From positions 248,001 through 312,000 of the forward strand of contig NZ_BMTL01000001.1 in NCBI RefSeq assembly GCF_014649655.1: a stretch of 64,000 nt of DNA, read 5' to 3'. Of this stretch, positions 18,584-25,868 are shown piece by piece. The DNA is from Streptomyces humidus. Lineage in GTDB: Bacteria > Actinomycetota > Actinomycetes > Streptomycetales > Streptomycetaceae. The position numbers and the translations under genes were made by a program. The notes beneath the pieces are model-generated. The model was given only the letters and a program-made list of their open reading frames with translations. It did no database searches and was not told the origin of the DNA. Within the stretch, counting starts at the first letter, position 1, and every line of letters begins with the position of its first letter.

Positions 18584-19365
18584 TGATGAGTTCGGAGTTC
18601 TTCACCACCTGGTTCCTGCCGGGCATCTGGATCACCGTCCAGGTGACCGTCTGCGCGGCCGCCCTCGGCGCGGTCATCGCATTCGGGACCGGTCTCGCCC
18701 GCGGCTCGCGGCTCTGGATCGTCCGCTTCGTGGCCGGCGCCTACTTCGAGGTGTTCCGTGGCATGTCGGCGCTGGTGCTGATGTTCTGGATGTTCTTCGC
18801 GCTGCCCCTGTTCGGCTGGCAGCTGGAGCCCCTGTGGGCGGGCGTCAGCGCGCTGGGCCTGACCTACGGCGCCTACGGCTCCGAGATCGTCCGTGGCTCG
18901 CTGGCAGCCGTTCCGGCGGCGCAGAAGGAAGCGGGCATCGCGCTCGACTTCACCCGGTGGCAACGGCTGCGGCTGATCGAACTGCCCCAGGCCTGGCCCG
19001 AGATGATGCCGCCGTTCAACAACCTGCTGATCGAGTTGCTGAAGGGCACCGCCCTGGTCTCGGTCATCACGGTGGCCGACATGACGTTCGCCGGCAATCT
19101 GCTCCGGCTCGGCACCAATGAGACCACCCCGGTCTACACGCTGCTGCTGGTCCTCTACTTCGTCCTCGCCTTCGTCATCACCCGCGGCATGCGGATGCTG
19201 GAGCGCAGGGCGAAGGCCGGGATCGGGGAGCGGCCCGAGAAGCGCGGCGGCGTCGGCACGAAGTCCGGCGGCGTGGGCACGAAGCCCGGCGGCGTCGGCG
19301 CGAGGTCCGGCGCCCGCGGCGAGAGCCTGCCGGCCGGTCCGCGGTCCGTGGGAGGTGGGCGATGA
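18583..19365 (+). CDS. ehuC: Ectoine-type ABC transporter permease EhuC
   Basis: A 260-residue His/Glu-type permease with about five membrane helices. The EAA-like loop is AAVPAAQKEAGIALDFTRWQRLRLIELPQA (about residues 105-135). ATG 18583 shares a base with the ehuB stop (TGATG), so translation is coupled. The C-terminal 45 residues are hydrophilic and contain a repeated GVGTKSGG / GVGTKPGG sequence, an unusual tail. With EhuD it should form the heterodimeric channel. Confidence 0.8.
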   Translation: MMSSEFFTTWFLPGIWITVQVTVCAAALGAVIAFGTGLARGSRLWIVRFVAGAYFEVFRGMSALVLMFWMFFALPLFGWQLEPLWAGVSALGLTYGAYGSEIVRGSLAAVPAAQKEAGIALDFTRWQRLRLIELPQAWPEMMPPFNNLLIELLKGTALVSVITVADMTFAGNLLRLGTNETTPVYTLLLVLYFVLAFVITRGMRMLERRAKAGIGERPEKRGGVGTKSGGVGTKPGGVGARSGARGESLPAGPRSVGGGR

Positions 19366-20009
19366 ACTGGGACTGGAACGTCGTCGACGACTTCATGCCG
19401 CGGTTCTGGGACGGGGTGCTCGTCACCCTCCAGGCGCTGGCCGTGGGCAGCCTGATCGCCTTCGCGCTGGGGCTGGTCTGGGCGCTGGCGCAGCGGTCCG
19501 CGCGCGTCTGGGTGCGCTGGCCGGTCGTCGCGGTGACGGAGTTCATCCGCAACACGCCGCTGCTGGTGCAGCTGTTCTTCCTGTTCTACGTGGTGCCGAA
19601 CTTCGGTCCCTCGATGTCGCCGCTCACCACCGGCATCGTCGGCCTCGGGCTGCACTACTCCACGTACACCGCCGAGGTCTACCGGGCGGGCATCGACGGC
19701 GTCCCGGCCGGCCAGTGGGAGGCGGCCACGGCGCTGAGCCTGTCCAGGGGCCGCACCTGGCGGGTGGTGATCCTTCCGCAGGCGGTCCGCCGCGTCGTCC
19801 CGCCGCTGGGCAACTACGTCATCGCCATGCTCAAGGACTCGCCGATGATCGCGACCATCGGCGCGTTCGACATGCTCGGCGAGGCCCAGACCTTCAGCAA
19901 CGAGACCTTCACCACGGAGGCGCTGACCGTCGTGGGCGTGGCGTTCATCGTCATCGCCTACCCCGCCTCCCTCCTGATCCGAGCCCTGGAGCGACGCCTT
20001 GTCCGCTGA
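19362..20009 (+). CDS. ehuD: Ectoine-type ABC transporter permease EhuD
   Basis: A 215-residue permease with four to five hydrophobic helices. The canonical EFIRNTPLLVQLFFLFYVVPNFG lies near residue 55, and the coupling loop IDGVPAGQWEAATALSLSRGRTW near 115. The start overlaps ehuC by four bases (ATGA). It pairs with EhuC as the membrane channel of the importer. Confidence 0.82.
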   Translation: MNWDWNVVDDFMPRFWDGVLVTLQALAVGSLIAFALGLVWALAQRSARVWVRWPVVAVTEFIRNTPLLVQLFFLFYVVPNFGPSMSPLTTGIVGLGLHYSTYTAEVYRAGIDGVPAGQWEAATALSLSRGRTWRVVILPQAVRRVVPPLGNYVIAMLKDSPMIATIGAFDMLGEAQTFSNETFTTEALTVVGVAFIVIAYPASLLIRALERRLVR

Positions 20010-20883
20010 GACCGACACCGCACAGACCGAGACCGCCCGGACCGACACCGCACAGACCGACACGGCCCAGACGGAGACCGCGCAGACCCTCGACGCCGTC
20101 GCCGACCCGCCGGTGGACGGCAGCGAACTGATCCGCTTCGACCAGGTCACCAAGCGCTTCGGCGACAACACCGTCCTCGACCGGCTCGACTTCTCCGTCG
20201 ACTCCGGCAAGCACGTCACGCTGATCGGCCCGTCCGGCTCGGGCAAGACGACGATCCTGCGGCTGCTGATGACCCTGGCCACTCCCGACGAGGGCACGAT
20301 CAAGGTGGGCGGCGCGTATCTGACCCACGAGGAGCGGGGCGGCAAGCTGGTCCGGGCCGGCGAGAAGCACGTGCGCGAGGTCCGCAAGAACATCGGGATG
20401 GTCTTCCAGCAGTTCAACCTCTTCCCGAACATGAAGGTGCTGCGCAACATCACCGAGGCGCCGGTCACCGTCCTCGGCCTGTCCAAGGACGAGGCCGAGG
20501 AGCGCGCCCGCGAACTGCTCGAACTGGTCGGCCTGAGAGAGCACGTCGACAAGTACCCCGGCCAGTTGTCCGGCGGCCAGCAGCAGCGGGTGGCGATCGC
20601 CCGGGCGCTGGCGATGCGGCCGCGGGTCCTGCTGCTGGACGAGGTGACCTCCGCCCTGGACCCGGAGCTGGTCGTCGGCGTCCTGGACGTGCTCCGGGAC
20701 ATAGCCCGCAGCACCGACATCACGATGCTCTGCGTGACCCACGAGATGAACTTCGCCCGGGACATCTCGGACCAGGTCCTGATGTTCGACTCGGGCCGCG
20801 TCATCGAGTCGGGCCCTCCGCAGAAGATCTTCAGCGACCCCGAGCAGGAGCGGACCCGGGAGTTCCTCGGCGCCGTGCTGTGA
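19999..20883 (+). CDS. ehuA: Ectoine-type ABC transporter ATP-binding protein EhuA
   Basis: A 294-residue ATPase. Walker A is IGPSGSGKTTI (about residue 75), the signature LSGGQQQRVAIARAL (about 192), and Walker B LLLDEVTSALDPE (about 213). The His switch is in TMLCVTHEMNFA (about 248). A TTG start at 19999 overlaps ehuD by 11 bases. The first 30 residues are a Thr/Asp/Gln repeat (ETDTAQTETARTDTAQTDTAQ) not present in the core family, making it about 30 residues longer than usual. It energises import through EhuC/EhuD. Confidence 0.82.
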   Translation: MSAETDTAQTETARTDTAQTDTAQTETAQTLDAVADPPVDGSELIRFDQVTKRFGDNTVLDRLDFSVDSGKHVTLIGPSGSGKTTILRLLMTLATPDEGTIKVGGAYLTHEERGGKLVRAGEKHVREVRKNIGMVFQQFNLFPNMKVLRNITEAPVTVLGLSKDEAEERARELLELVGLREHVDKYPGQLSGGQQQRVAIARALAMRPRVLLLDEVTSALDPELVVGVLDVLRDIARSTDITMLCVTHEMNFARDISDQVLMFDSGRVIESGPPQKIFSDPEQERTREFLGAVL

Positions 20884-21101
20884 GCCGGGGCCCCGGACGC
20901 GGGGGCGGTTTCCAGGGGTCGCGCCCTGGGCTCACGTCCGGGGCCGGCACGTACCTTCGCAACCGTCTTCCTGACGGGCGGGCGGAATCCTGTCGCCCCC
21001 CTCCCCGCAGGGCAGTCGGCCGTTATGGTGGAAGCGGTTCACCGACCGGATTACGGCCCACTACAGCAGCGCAGCCGACACCGGCTGACGCAGGGGGAAC
21101 C

Positions 21102-21860
21102 GTGGCGCTGAAGCACGAGCAGACCGCGCCGTACCACTCGGCCCAGGAGGCGCTGCGCGTCCTGGACACGGTGGCGCGGCACTCCACCGGTATCACCGAC
21201 GACGAACTCGCCCGCGAGAGCGGCCTCGGCGCGGAGCGACTGACCACGCTCCTGCGCATGCTGCGCCGCGAGGGCTACGTGGAGCAGACGGCCGACGGGG
21301 CGTACGTCACCGGCGACGCCCTCGCCCGGCTGGGATCCACGCACCATCGGGAGCAGGCCCTGCACGACAAGTTGCAGCACACCCTGGACCGGCTCCGCGA
21401 CTCCGTCGGCGCCGCCGTCTACATCAGCCGGTACGTCGACGGCGAGGTCACGATCACCCAGTACGCCGACGGCCCGGCCACGCCGTCCGTCAACGAGTGG
21501 GTCGACTTCCGCTCCTCGGCGCACGCCACCGCGCTCGGCAAGAGCCTGCTCGGCCAGCTCGACCACAACGGCCGCCGCGACCACCTCTCGCGGCACAGGA
21601 TGGCCCGGCTCACCTCGCACACCATCACCAGCGACAAGCTGCTGCTCTCCCGTCTGGAGGCACAGCCGCCCACGGTCCCGGTGCTCGATCTCCAGGAGTA
21701 CGCGATCGGCACGGTCTGCGCGGCCGTCCCGATCACCGCCGGTTCCACGGCCGGCTGTCTGGCCCTGTCCCTGCCCGTCGCCCACGCCCACCGGCTCCGC
21801 CGGGCGGCCGAGACCCTGAACAGGAGCGCGGCGCCGCTGCTGCTGTCGCTGGCCATCTGA
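21102..21860 (+). CDS. IclR-family transcriptional regulator
   Basis: A 252-residue regulator. The winged helix is at about residues 12-70 (SAQEALRVLDTVARHSTGIT, then LTTLLRMLRREGYV). The IclR effector domain follows, with SSAHATALGKSLLG (about 140), then EYAIGTVCAAVPI (about 205). GTG 21102 has AGGGGGA upstream. It lies 218 bases downstream of ehuA on the same strand and may respond to the imported solute or its product, though this is positional inference. A tRNA-Lys follows. Confidence 0.85.
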   Translation: MALKHEQTAPYHSAQEALRVLDTVARHSTGITDDELARESGLGAERLTTLLRMLRREGYVEQTADGAYVTGDALARLGSTHHREQALHDKLQHTLDRLRDSVGAAVYISRYVDGEVTITQYADGPATPSVNEWVDFRSSAHATALGKSLLGQLDHNGRRDHLSRHRMARLTSHTITSDKLLLSRLEAQPPTVPVLDLQEYAIGTVCAAVPITAGSTAGCLALSLPVAHAHRLRRAAETLNRSAAPLLLSLAI

Positions 21861-21962
21861 GACCCGCCCCGGGGAGGCGTGGCCGGGTGGTCGGGAGCAC
21901 CCCCGCGGACCAGGTAGTATTTTCTTCGTCGCCAGCCGCCGAAGGCGGAGGGCGGGAGTCAT

Positions 21963-22036
21963 GCGCCGCTAGCTCAGTTGGTTAGAGCAGCTGACTCTTA
22001 ATCAGCGGGTCCGGGGTTCGAGTCCCTGGCGGCGCA
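21963..22036 (+). tRNA. tRNA-Lys (anticodon CTT), copy 2
   Basis: A 74-base tRNA identical over its full length to the copies at 9295 and 27481, with the same stems, loop and CTT anticodon. A TAGTAT hexamer upstream could be its -10 box. The flanks differ from those of the other copies except for the following hairpin type. Confidence 0.97.
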
Positions 22037-22041
22037 CAGAT

Positions 22042-22073
22042 GAAGGGCCTCTCGTGAACACGAGGGGCCCTTC
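22042..22073 (+). terminator. Hairpin terminator after tRNA-Lys copy 2
   Basis: GAAGGGCC-t-CTCG pairs with CGAG-g-GGCCCTTC around a short loop, starting six bases after the tRNA. It probably also serves as the end point for the convergent acyl-CoA synthetase transcript. Confidence 0.8.
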
Positions 22074-22119
22074 GCCTTGCCCGTCCTGCCCCACCCAGCC
22101 CCGCGCCGTGCCGTTCCTT

Positions 22120-23769
22120 TCACGTCTTCTGCGTCTTCCACGCCTTCCTCGCCTCGCCCGCCTTCCCCATCCCGCCCGCCTCGCCCGCCGTCAGCCTCCG
22201 GTAGGAGGTCTCCCCGGGCGGCCGCCACCACACCGGGTCGGCGCAGTGCGGCCCCTCGCGCCGCAGCAGCGCCCGGTGGATCTTGTTCGTGGCGGTGACG
22301 GGCATCCGCTCGACCACCCGCACGAACCGGGGCGCCATCTTCGTCCCCAGGTCGGGCTGGGCACGCAGGAAGGCGGCGAAGCCGGGCGGATCGAAGGTCC
22401 CGGCCAGCGTCGCCATCACCTGGTCCCCGGTCACCGGGTCCGGCACCGCGTAGACGGCGACGGCGGCCGCCCCCTCGTAACGGGCGAGGATGTTCTCGAT
22501 CATCGCGGCGGCCAGGTTCTCGCCGTCGACGCGGAGCCGGTCGTCGGTGCGGCCGGCGAAGTAGAGATAGCCGGCGCGGTCGCGGTAGAAGAGGTCGCCG
22601 GTCCAGTACGCGCCGTCCTCACGGCGCCGCTCCGCCTCTGCCTCAGGGTTGCGCCAGTAGCCCTCGAAGGGGTTCGGGCCCCGGTTGACCAGCTCCCCGA
22701 TCGCCTCGTCGCCGTTCAGCAGCCGTCCCCCCGCGTCGAACACGGCGGGCGGGCACTCCGCGCGCGTCCGCGGGTCGAGGACGACGAGACCGGCGGCCGC
22801 CCGGCCGACCGCCCCCGCCGGAGTTCCCGCCGACCACTGCACGGCCGCCCCGCCCTCCGAGGAGCCGTAGCCCTCCACCAGCCGCACGCCGAACCGCCGC
22901 TCGAACGCCGCCGCGTCCACCGCGCCCGCCTCGGTGCCGAAGCCCAGCCGCAGCACGTGGTCGCGGTCGTCCGGGCCCGGCTCGGTGGCCAGGATGTACT
23001 GGATCGCCCGGCCGACGTAGGTGAAGTACGTCGCCCGGTGGCGCCGGACGTCTTCCAGGAACGCCGACGCCGAGAAGCGCCGGCGCAGCGCCACCCCGGC
23101 CCCGGCCGTCAGCGCGGGCGCCCAGTCGGCGATCACCGCGTTGCCGTGGAACATCGGCATGCACACGTAGTGGACGTCGCCCGGGCCGACGGAGAACTGC
23201 CCGGCCAGGGAACGCCCGGCGGCGGCCAGCCGGCCCTGGGTGCAGATCGCGGCCTTGGGCGCGCCGGTGGAACCGGAGGTGAAGTAGAGCAGGAGCCGGT
23301 CGGCCGGGGTGGCCCGGGAGGCGTCCGGGCGGGCGTTCGCGTACGGGGCGAGCAGGGCGTCGTACTCCGGTGTGCCGGTGATCAGCAGCCGGACCCCTGG
23401 CAGGTCGAGGCTCTGGAGGAGGGGGAGGTGGGCGGCCTCGGTGATCAGCAGCCGGCACTGCGTGTGCAGGATGTCCCGGGCCAGTTCGGGGCCGCGCCGG
23501 GTGGAGTTGATCCCGGCGACGGCCGCCCCGGCGAGGGCCGCGGCCGACAGCCAGAGGGGGAACTCCGGGGTGTTGTCCAGCAGGACCCCCAGGTGCGGCG
23601 GGCCGCCGGGCGGCAGCAGGTCGTGCAGCAGGGCCGCCCGGGCGGCGGCGCCCCCGGCGACCTCGTGGTGCGTGAGGACGGTGTCCTCGCACCACAGCCC
23701 CGGCCTGCGGTCGCCCCAGCGGGCCGCCACGAGTTCGGCGACGGTGCCGGTCGCACTGGTGGACTTCAT
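22120..23769 (-). CDS. AMP-dependent acyl-CoA synthetase (FadD17-like)
   Basis: A 549-residue adenylate-forming enzyme. The AMP-binding P-loop is LLLYFTSGSTGAPKAA (about residues 167-182). VRLVEGYGSSEGG (about 305) is the A4/A5 core, and YWTGDLFYRDRAGYLYFAGRTDDRLRVDGEN (about 400-430) contains the hinge Asp and Arg. ATNKIHRALL near the C-terminus holds the catalytic lysine. It would activate a fatty or aromatic acid to its CoA thioester, and the overall pattern is closest to FadD17-type ligases. The basic, Lys-rich last 20 residues are unusual. A perfect TGACG-GAT-CGTCA palindrome sits directly upstream. Confidence 0.87.
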   Translation of the reverse strand: MKSTSATGTVAELVAARWGDRRPGLWCEDTVLTHHEVAGGAAARAALLHDLLPPGGPPHLGVLLDNTPEFPLWLSAAALAGAAVAGINSTRRGPELARDILHTQCRLLITEAAHLPLLQSLDLPGVRLLITGTPEYDALLAPYANARPDASRATPADRLLLYFTSGSTGAPKAAICTQGRLAAAGRSLAGQFSVGPGDVHYVCMPMFHGNAVIADWAPALTAGAGVALRRRFSASAFLEDVRRHRATYFTYVGRAIQYILATEPGPDDRDHVLRLGFGTEAGAVDAAAFERRFGVRLVEGYGSSEGGAAVQWSAGTPAGAVGRAAAGLVVLDPRTRAECPPAVFDAGGRLLNGDEAIGELVNRGPNPFEGYWRNPEAEAERRREDGAYWTGDLFYRDRAGYLYFAGRTDDRLRVDGENLAAAMIENILARYEGAAAVAVYAVPDPVTGDQVMATLAGTFDPPGFAAFLRAQPDLGTKMAPRFVRVVERMPVTATNKIHRALLRREGPHCADPVWWRPPGETSYRRLTAGEAGGMGKAGEARKAWKTQKT

Positions 23770-23785
23770 GGCGACGCACGGTAAT

Positions 23786-23798
23786 TGACGGATCGTCA
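23786..23798. promoter_or_regulatory. Palindromic operator candidate upstream of acyl-CoA synthetase
   Basis: TGACG-GAT-CGTCA is a perfect 5-bp inverted repeat with a 3-bp centre. It occupies the 40-base gap between the DUF3592 stop and the synthetase start, 16 bases before the start codon. TetR-type regulators of actinobacterial fatty acid and acyl-CoA genes bind similar TGACN-type palindromes. The regulator is not in this window. Confidence 0.55.
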
Positions 23799-23809
23799 GA
23801 TGTGGAGGG

Positions 23810-24271
23810 CTACGGCATGAGGTTGTCCGCCTCGTTGAACATCCAGTGGGCGGTGACCATGAAGAAGACACAGAAGGCGAGGACGACGCCCAGGAAGCTC
23901 AGCAGGCATCCCGACTCGGCGATGAGCCGGCCGCGGGCCGGGGCCTTGGCCGTGGCCTCCTCGGGGTGATCGGCCGCGTAGTGGACGGTGACGATGTCGC
24001 CCTCGAGGACGGTGCCCGGGCCGTTCTCCTCCTCGAAGCGGACGACCCGGCCGTCACGGGTGGTGAACTCGAAGACGTGGTGCAGGGTCGTGCTGATCGC
24101 GGTGTCTCCGCCCCCACTGGCCGTCGCGTAGGACCGCAGACAGCGCGCCTCCGCGGTGAGGCCGCCGCTCCAGGCACGGGCGATCCGCCGCGACCGGCCC
24201 AGCAGCCGGAACATGACGAACAGCAGGCCGACCGCCATGACGGTCGGCACGGCGTAGAAGAACAGCTCCAT
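23810..24271 (-). CDS. DUF3592 membrane protein
   Basis: A 153-residue protein with a membrane helix at each end (VPTVMAVGLLFVMFRLLG at residues 8-25; LLSFLGVVLAFCVFFMV at about 122-138). An extracytoplasmic or cytoplasmic beta domain lies between (HHVFEFTTRDGRVVRFEE, then VLEGDIVTVHYAADHPEEA), the classic DUF3592 pattern. The function of the family is unknown. It is upstream of, and may be co-transcribed with, the acyl-CoA synthetase. Confidence 0.82.
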   Translation of the reverse strand: MELFFYAVPTVMAVGLLFVMFRLLGRSRRIARAWSGGLTAEARCLRSYATASGGGDTAISTTLHHVFEFTTRDGRVVRFEEENGPGTVLEGDIVTVHYAADHPEEATAKAPARGRLIAESGCLLSFLGVVLAFCVFFMVTAHWMFNEADNLMP

Positions 24272-24394
24272 GGACTCCCCCGGTGTTCCGACGCCGGCCT
24301 GGTCGAACCGGCGTGCAGGGAACCTACCCGCGCGCGGGCCGGGGGGAGCTCAAGCGATGCTCAGGAACGGCAGCCGCTCAGGAATGGCGGCCAC

Positions 24395-24487
24395 TCAGAA
24401 CATGACGCCGGAGCGGGCGTGGAAGACGTCGGCCTCGTCGGCGATCGTCCACACGGCGACGATCACGTGACGTCCGCTGAGCCCGGA
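24395..24487 (-). pseudogene. C-terminal remnant of an AA10 lytic polysaccharide monooxygenase (chitin-binding protein)
   Basis: The minus strand reads SGLSGRHVIVAVWTIADEAD followed by VFHARSGVMF and a stop. This lines up with the conserved end of AA10 LPMOs (for example [21 protein letters not shown] in the Serratia protein). The usual C-terminal Phe-Tyr is Phe-His here, and the nearby cysteine or acidic residues are lost. No N-terminal His, signal peptide or copper site precedes it. About 150 residues of the gene are missing, while the regulatory region upstream remains. Confidence 0.8.
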
Positions 24488-24571
24488 CGGCGGCGTGCCG
24501 CTGCGGGAGAGGACCGACGGTGGCCGCCGACCGCCGCAGGGCAGCCGTGAGTTCAGCGAGCCGGACCGTTC

Positions 24572-24583
24572 AGGTCTAGACCA
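24572..24583. promoter_or_regulatory. DasR-responsive element (dre)-like site 1
   Basis: On the minus strand this reads TGGTCTAGACCT, an almost perfect match to the dre palindrome and to the 12-bp direct repeats of Streptomyces chitinase promoters. It is the promoter-proximal one of a pair that points toward the LPMO remnant. Confidence 0.7.
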
Positions 24584-24611
24584 AGTTCGGGATTACTGCC
24601 GCTTCTTGGTC

Positions 24612-24623
24612 ATGTCCAGACCA
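24612..24623. promoter_or_regulatory. DasR-responsive element (dre)-like site 2
   Basis: On the minus strand this reads TGGTCTGGACAT, preceded by AC as in the dre consensus, with one well-conserved half and one weaker half. It ends two bases before the SPFH stop codon and lies 28 bases from site 1. Together they resemble the paired repeats of chitinase promoters. Confidence 0.55.
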
Positions 24624-24624
24624 G

Positions 24625-25731
24625 TCACGTCTGCTCCTGCCGTCCCGCGCAGAACGCCACGGTCAGGTCCTTCACCAGCGCCTTGCGCTCGTAGTCGTCC
24701 AGCTCCACGAGCCCTCGCATCGTCAGCCGGGTCACCGTGTCCTCCACCGAGTCGACGACCGAGGTCAGCACCGTCGCCCGGTGCTGGGCGTCGAGCGCCG
24801 CGATCCGGCGGCGGTGCATCGCGGCGGCGACCTCGGGGGCGTACTCGATCCGGACCGGCTGCACCGAGAACACCTCCAGGCCGATCGCGCCGGCCTCCCT
24901 CGCCACCAGCCTGCTCAGCGCCTCGCCCGCCGCCTCCACCGAGCCCCGTCCCGCACCCGGCGTCTCCACCGGGATCCGGGCCAGCGCCGCCTCGACGCAC
25001 TCGCGCAGATACGTCTCGTGGTCCTCGACGCCGAGCGTGGCCCGCGCGGTGTCCCGCACCCGCCACACCACCAGCGCCACCACCCGCAACGCCACCCCGC
25101 TGCCGTCGGCGGCCGGCATCGGCTCGCTGCGCCAGTGCCGCAGCCGCACGTCCACCCGGCGGCGCAGCAGCAGCGGGTTCACCCAGAGCAGTCCGGTGCG
25201 GCGCACGGTCCCCCGGTAGCGGCCGAACAGACCGAGCACCCAGGCCCGGCCGGTCCGCCCCCGGGCGAGCCCGCCGAAGCCGAACAGCCCCAGCGTGCCC
25301 GCGCCCGCGTACGCCGCCCACTGCGCCGGACCGAGCCCGGCGCCCGCGAACTCCGGCAGCCGCAGCGCCCGCTCCGCGACCCTCGGCAGCGTCCCGGCCC
25401 ACCAGGAGGCGGCCGCGCACCCGGCCACCCCGCAGGCCCCGGCGAACACGCCCAGGACGCCGGGCAGCACCCGCGCCGGCCGCTCCACCAGACCGGGGTC
25501 GACCTGCGCCGCCGGGCGGGGCTCGAGCGGCGCCGGGCGGCGCAGCCGCGGCTGCTCCCCGGTGCCCGCCCGGCTGCCCACCACGGCGGGCGCGAGCTGC
25601 ACCGACCGCGGCTCCGGCTCGTCACGGAAGAGCAGGTGGACGGGGATCTCGGTGGTCGCCTCGTTCTGGATGAGACGGGTGGGCCGGGTGGTTCCTTCGG
25701 GCTCGGGTGTGGGTGAAGTGGTCGTGTGCAC
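24625..25731 (-). CDS. SPFH/band 7 domain membrane protein
   Basis: A 368-residue protein. After a hydrophilic N-terminus rich in Pro/Arg there are hydrophobic segments (VLPGVLGVFAGACGVAGCAAASW; AAYAGAGTLGLFGFGGLA). The SPFH domain (about residues 165-330) contains GTVRRTGLLWVNPLLLRRRVDVR, ALRVVALVVWRVRDTARA and IGLEVFSVQPVRIEYAPEVAAAM. It ends in a helical tail. The family organises membrane microdomains and protease complexes. GTG 25731 is chosen because GGAGG lies six bases upstream; the frame stays open further up. Confidence 0.83.
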   Translation of the reverse strand: MHTTTSPTPEPEGTTRPTRLIQNEATTEIPVHLLFRDEPEPRSVQLAPAVVGSRAGTGEQPRLRRPAPLEPRPAAQVDPGLVERPARVLPGVLGVFAGACGVAGCAAASWWAGTLPRVAERALRLPEFAGAGLGPAQWAAYAGAGTLGLFGFGGLARGRTGRAWVLGLFGRYRGTVRRTGLLWVNPLLLRRRVDVRLRHWRSEPMPAADGSGVALRVVALVVWRVRDTARATLGVEDHETYLRECVEAALARIPVETPGAGRGSVEAAGEALSRLVAREAGAIGLEVFSVQPVRIEYAPEVAAAMHRRRIAALDAQHRATVLTSVVDSVEDTVTRLTMRGLVELDDYERKALVKDLTVAFCAGRQEQT

Positions 25732-25868
25732 TGCGTGCCTCCAGCCTCCGCGCCAGATACGCCATGACGGTGAGTGGGACTCCGGCGGCGAACGGACCCC
25801 CGGACGGCCCCGGTACGGGACCACGGAAAGACGGGACTGCGGGACTGCGGGAGTCCGGGACTGCGGGT

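Larger units (their letters stand above)
24272..24624. other. Intergenic region holding an LPMO gene remnant and two DasR-like sites
   Basis: 353 bases without an intact gene. From the SPFH end toward DUF3592 it contains two dre-type sites (24612-24623 and 24572-24583) and then about 85 bases of uncertain sequence. The C-terminal codons and stop of an AA10 LPMO gene follow (24395-24487), and last the promoter zone of DUF3592. Confidence 0.7.

Noticed and set aside
22054..23784. A 576-residue plus-strand frame over the acyl-CoA synthetase
   Set aside because: Antisense shadow; the minus frame has all adenylate-forming core motifs.
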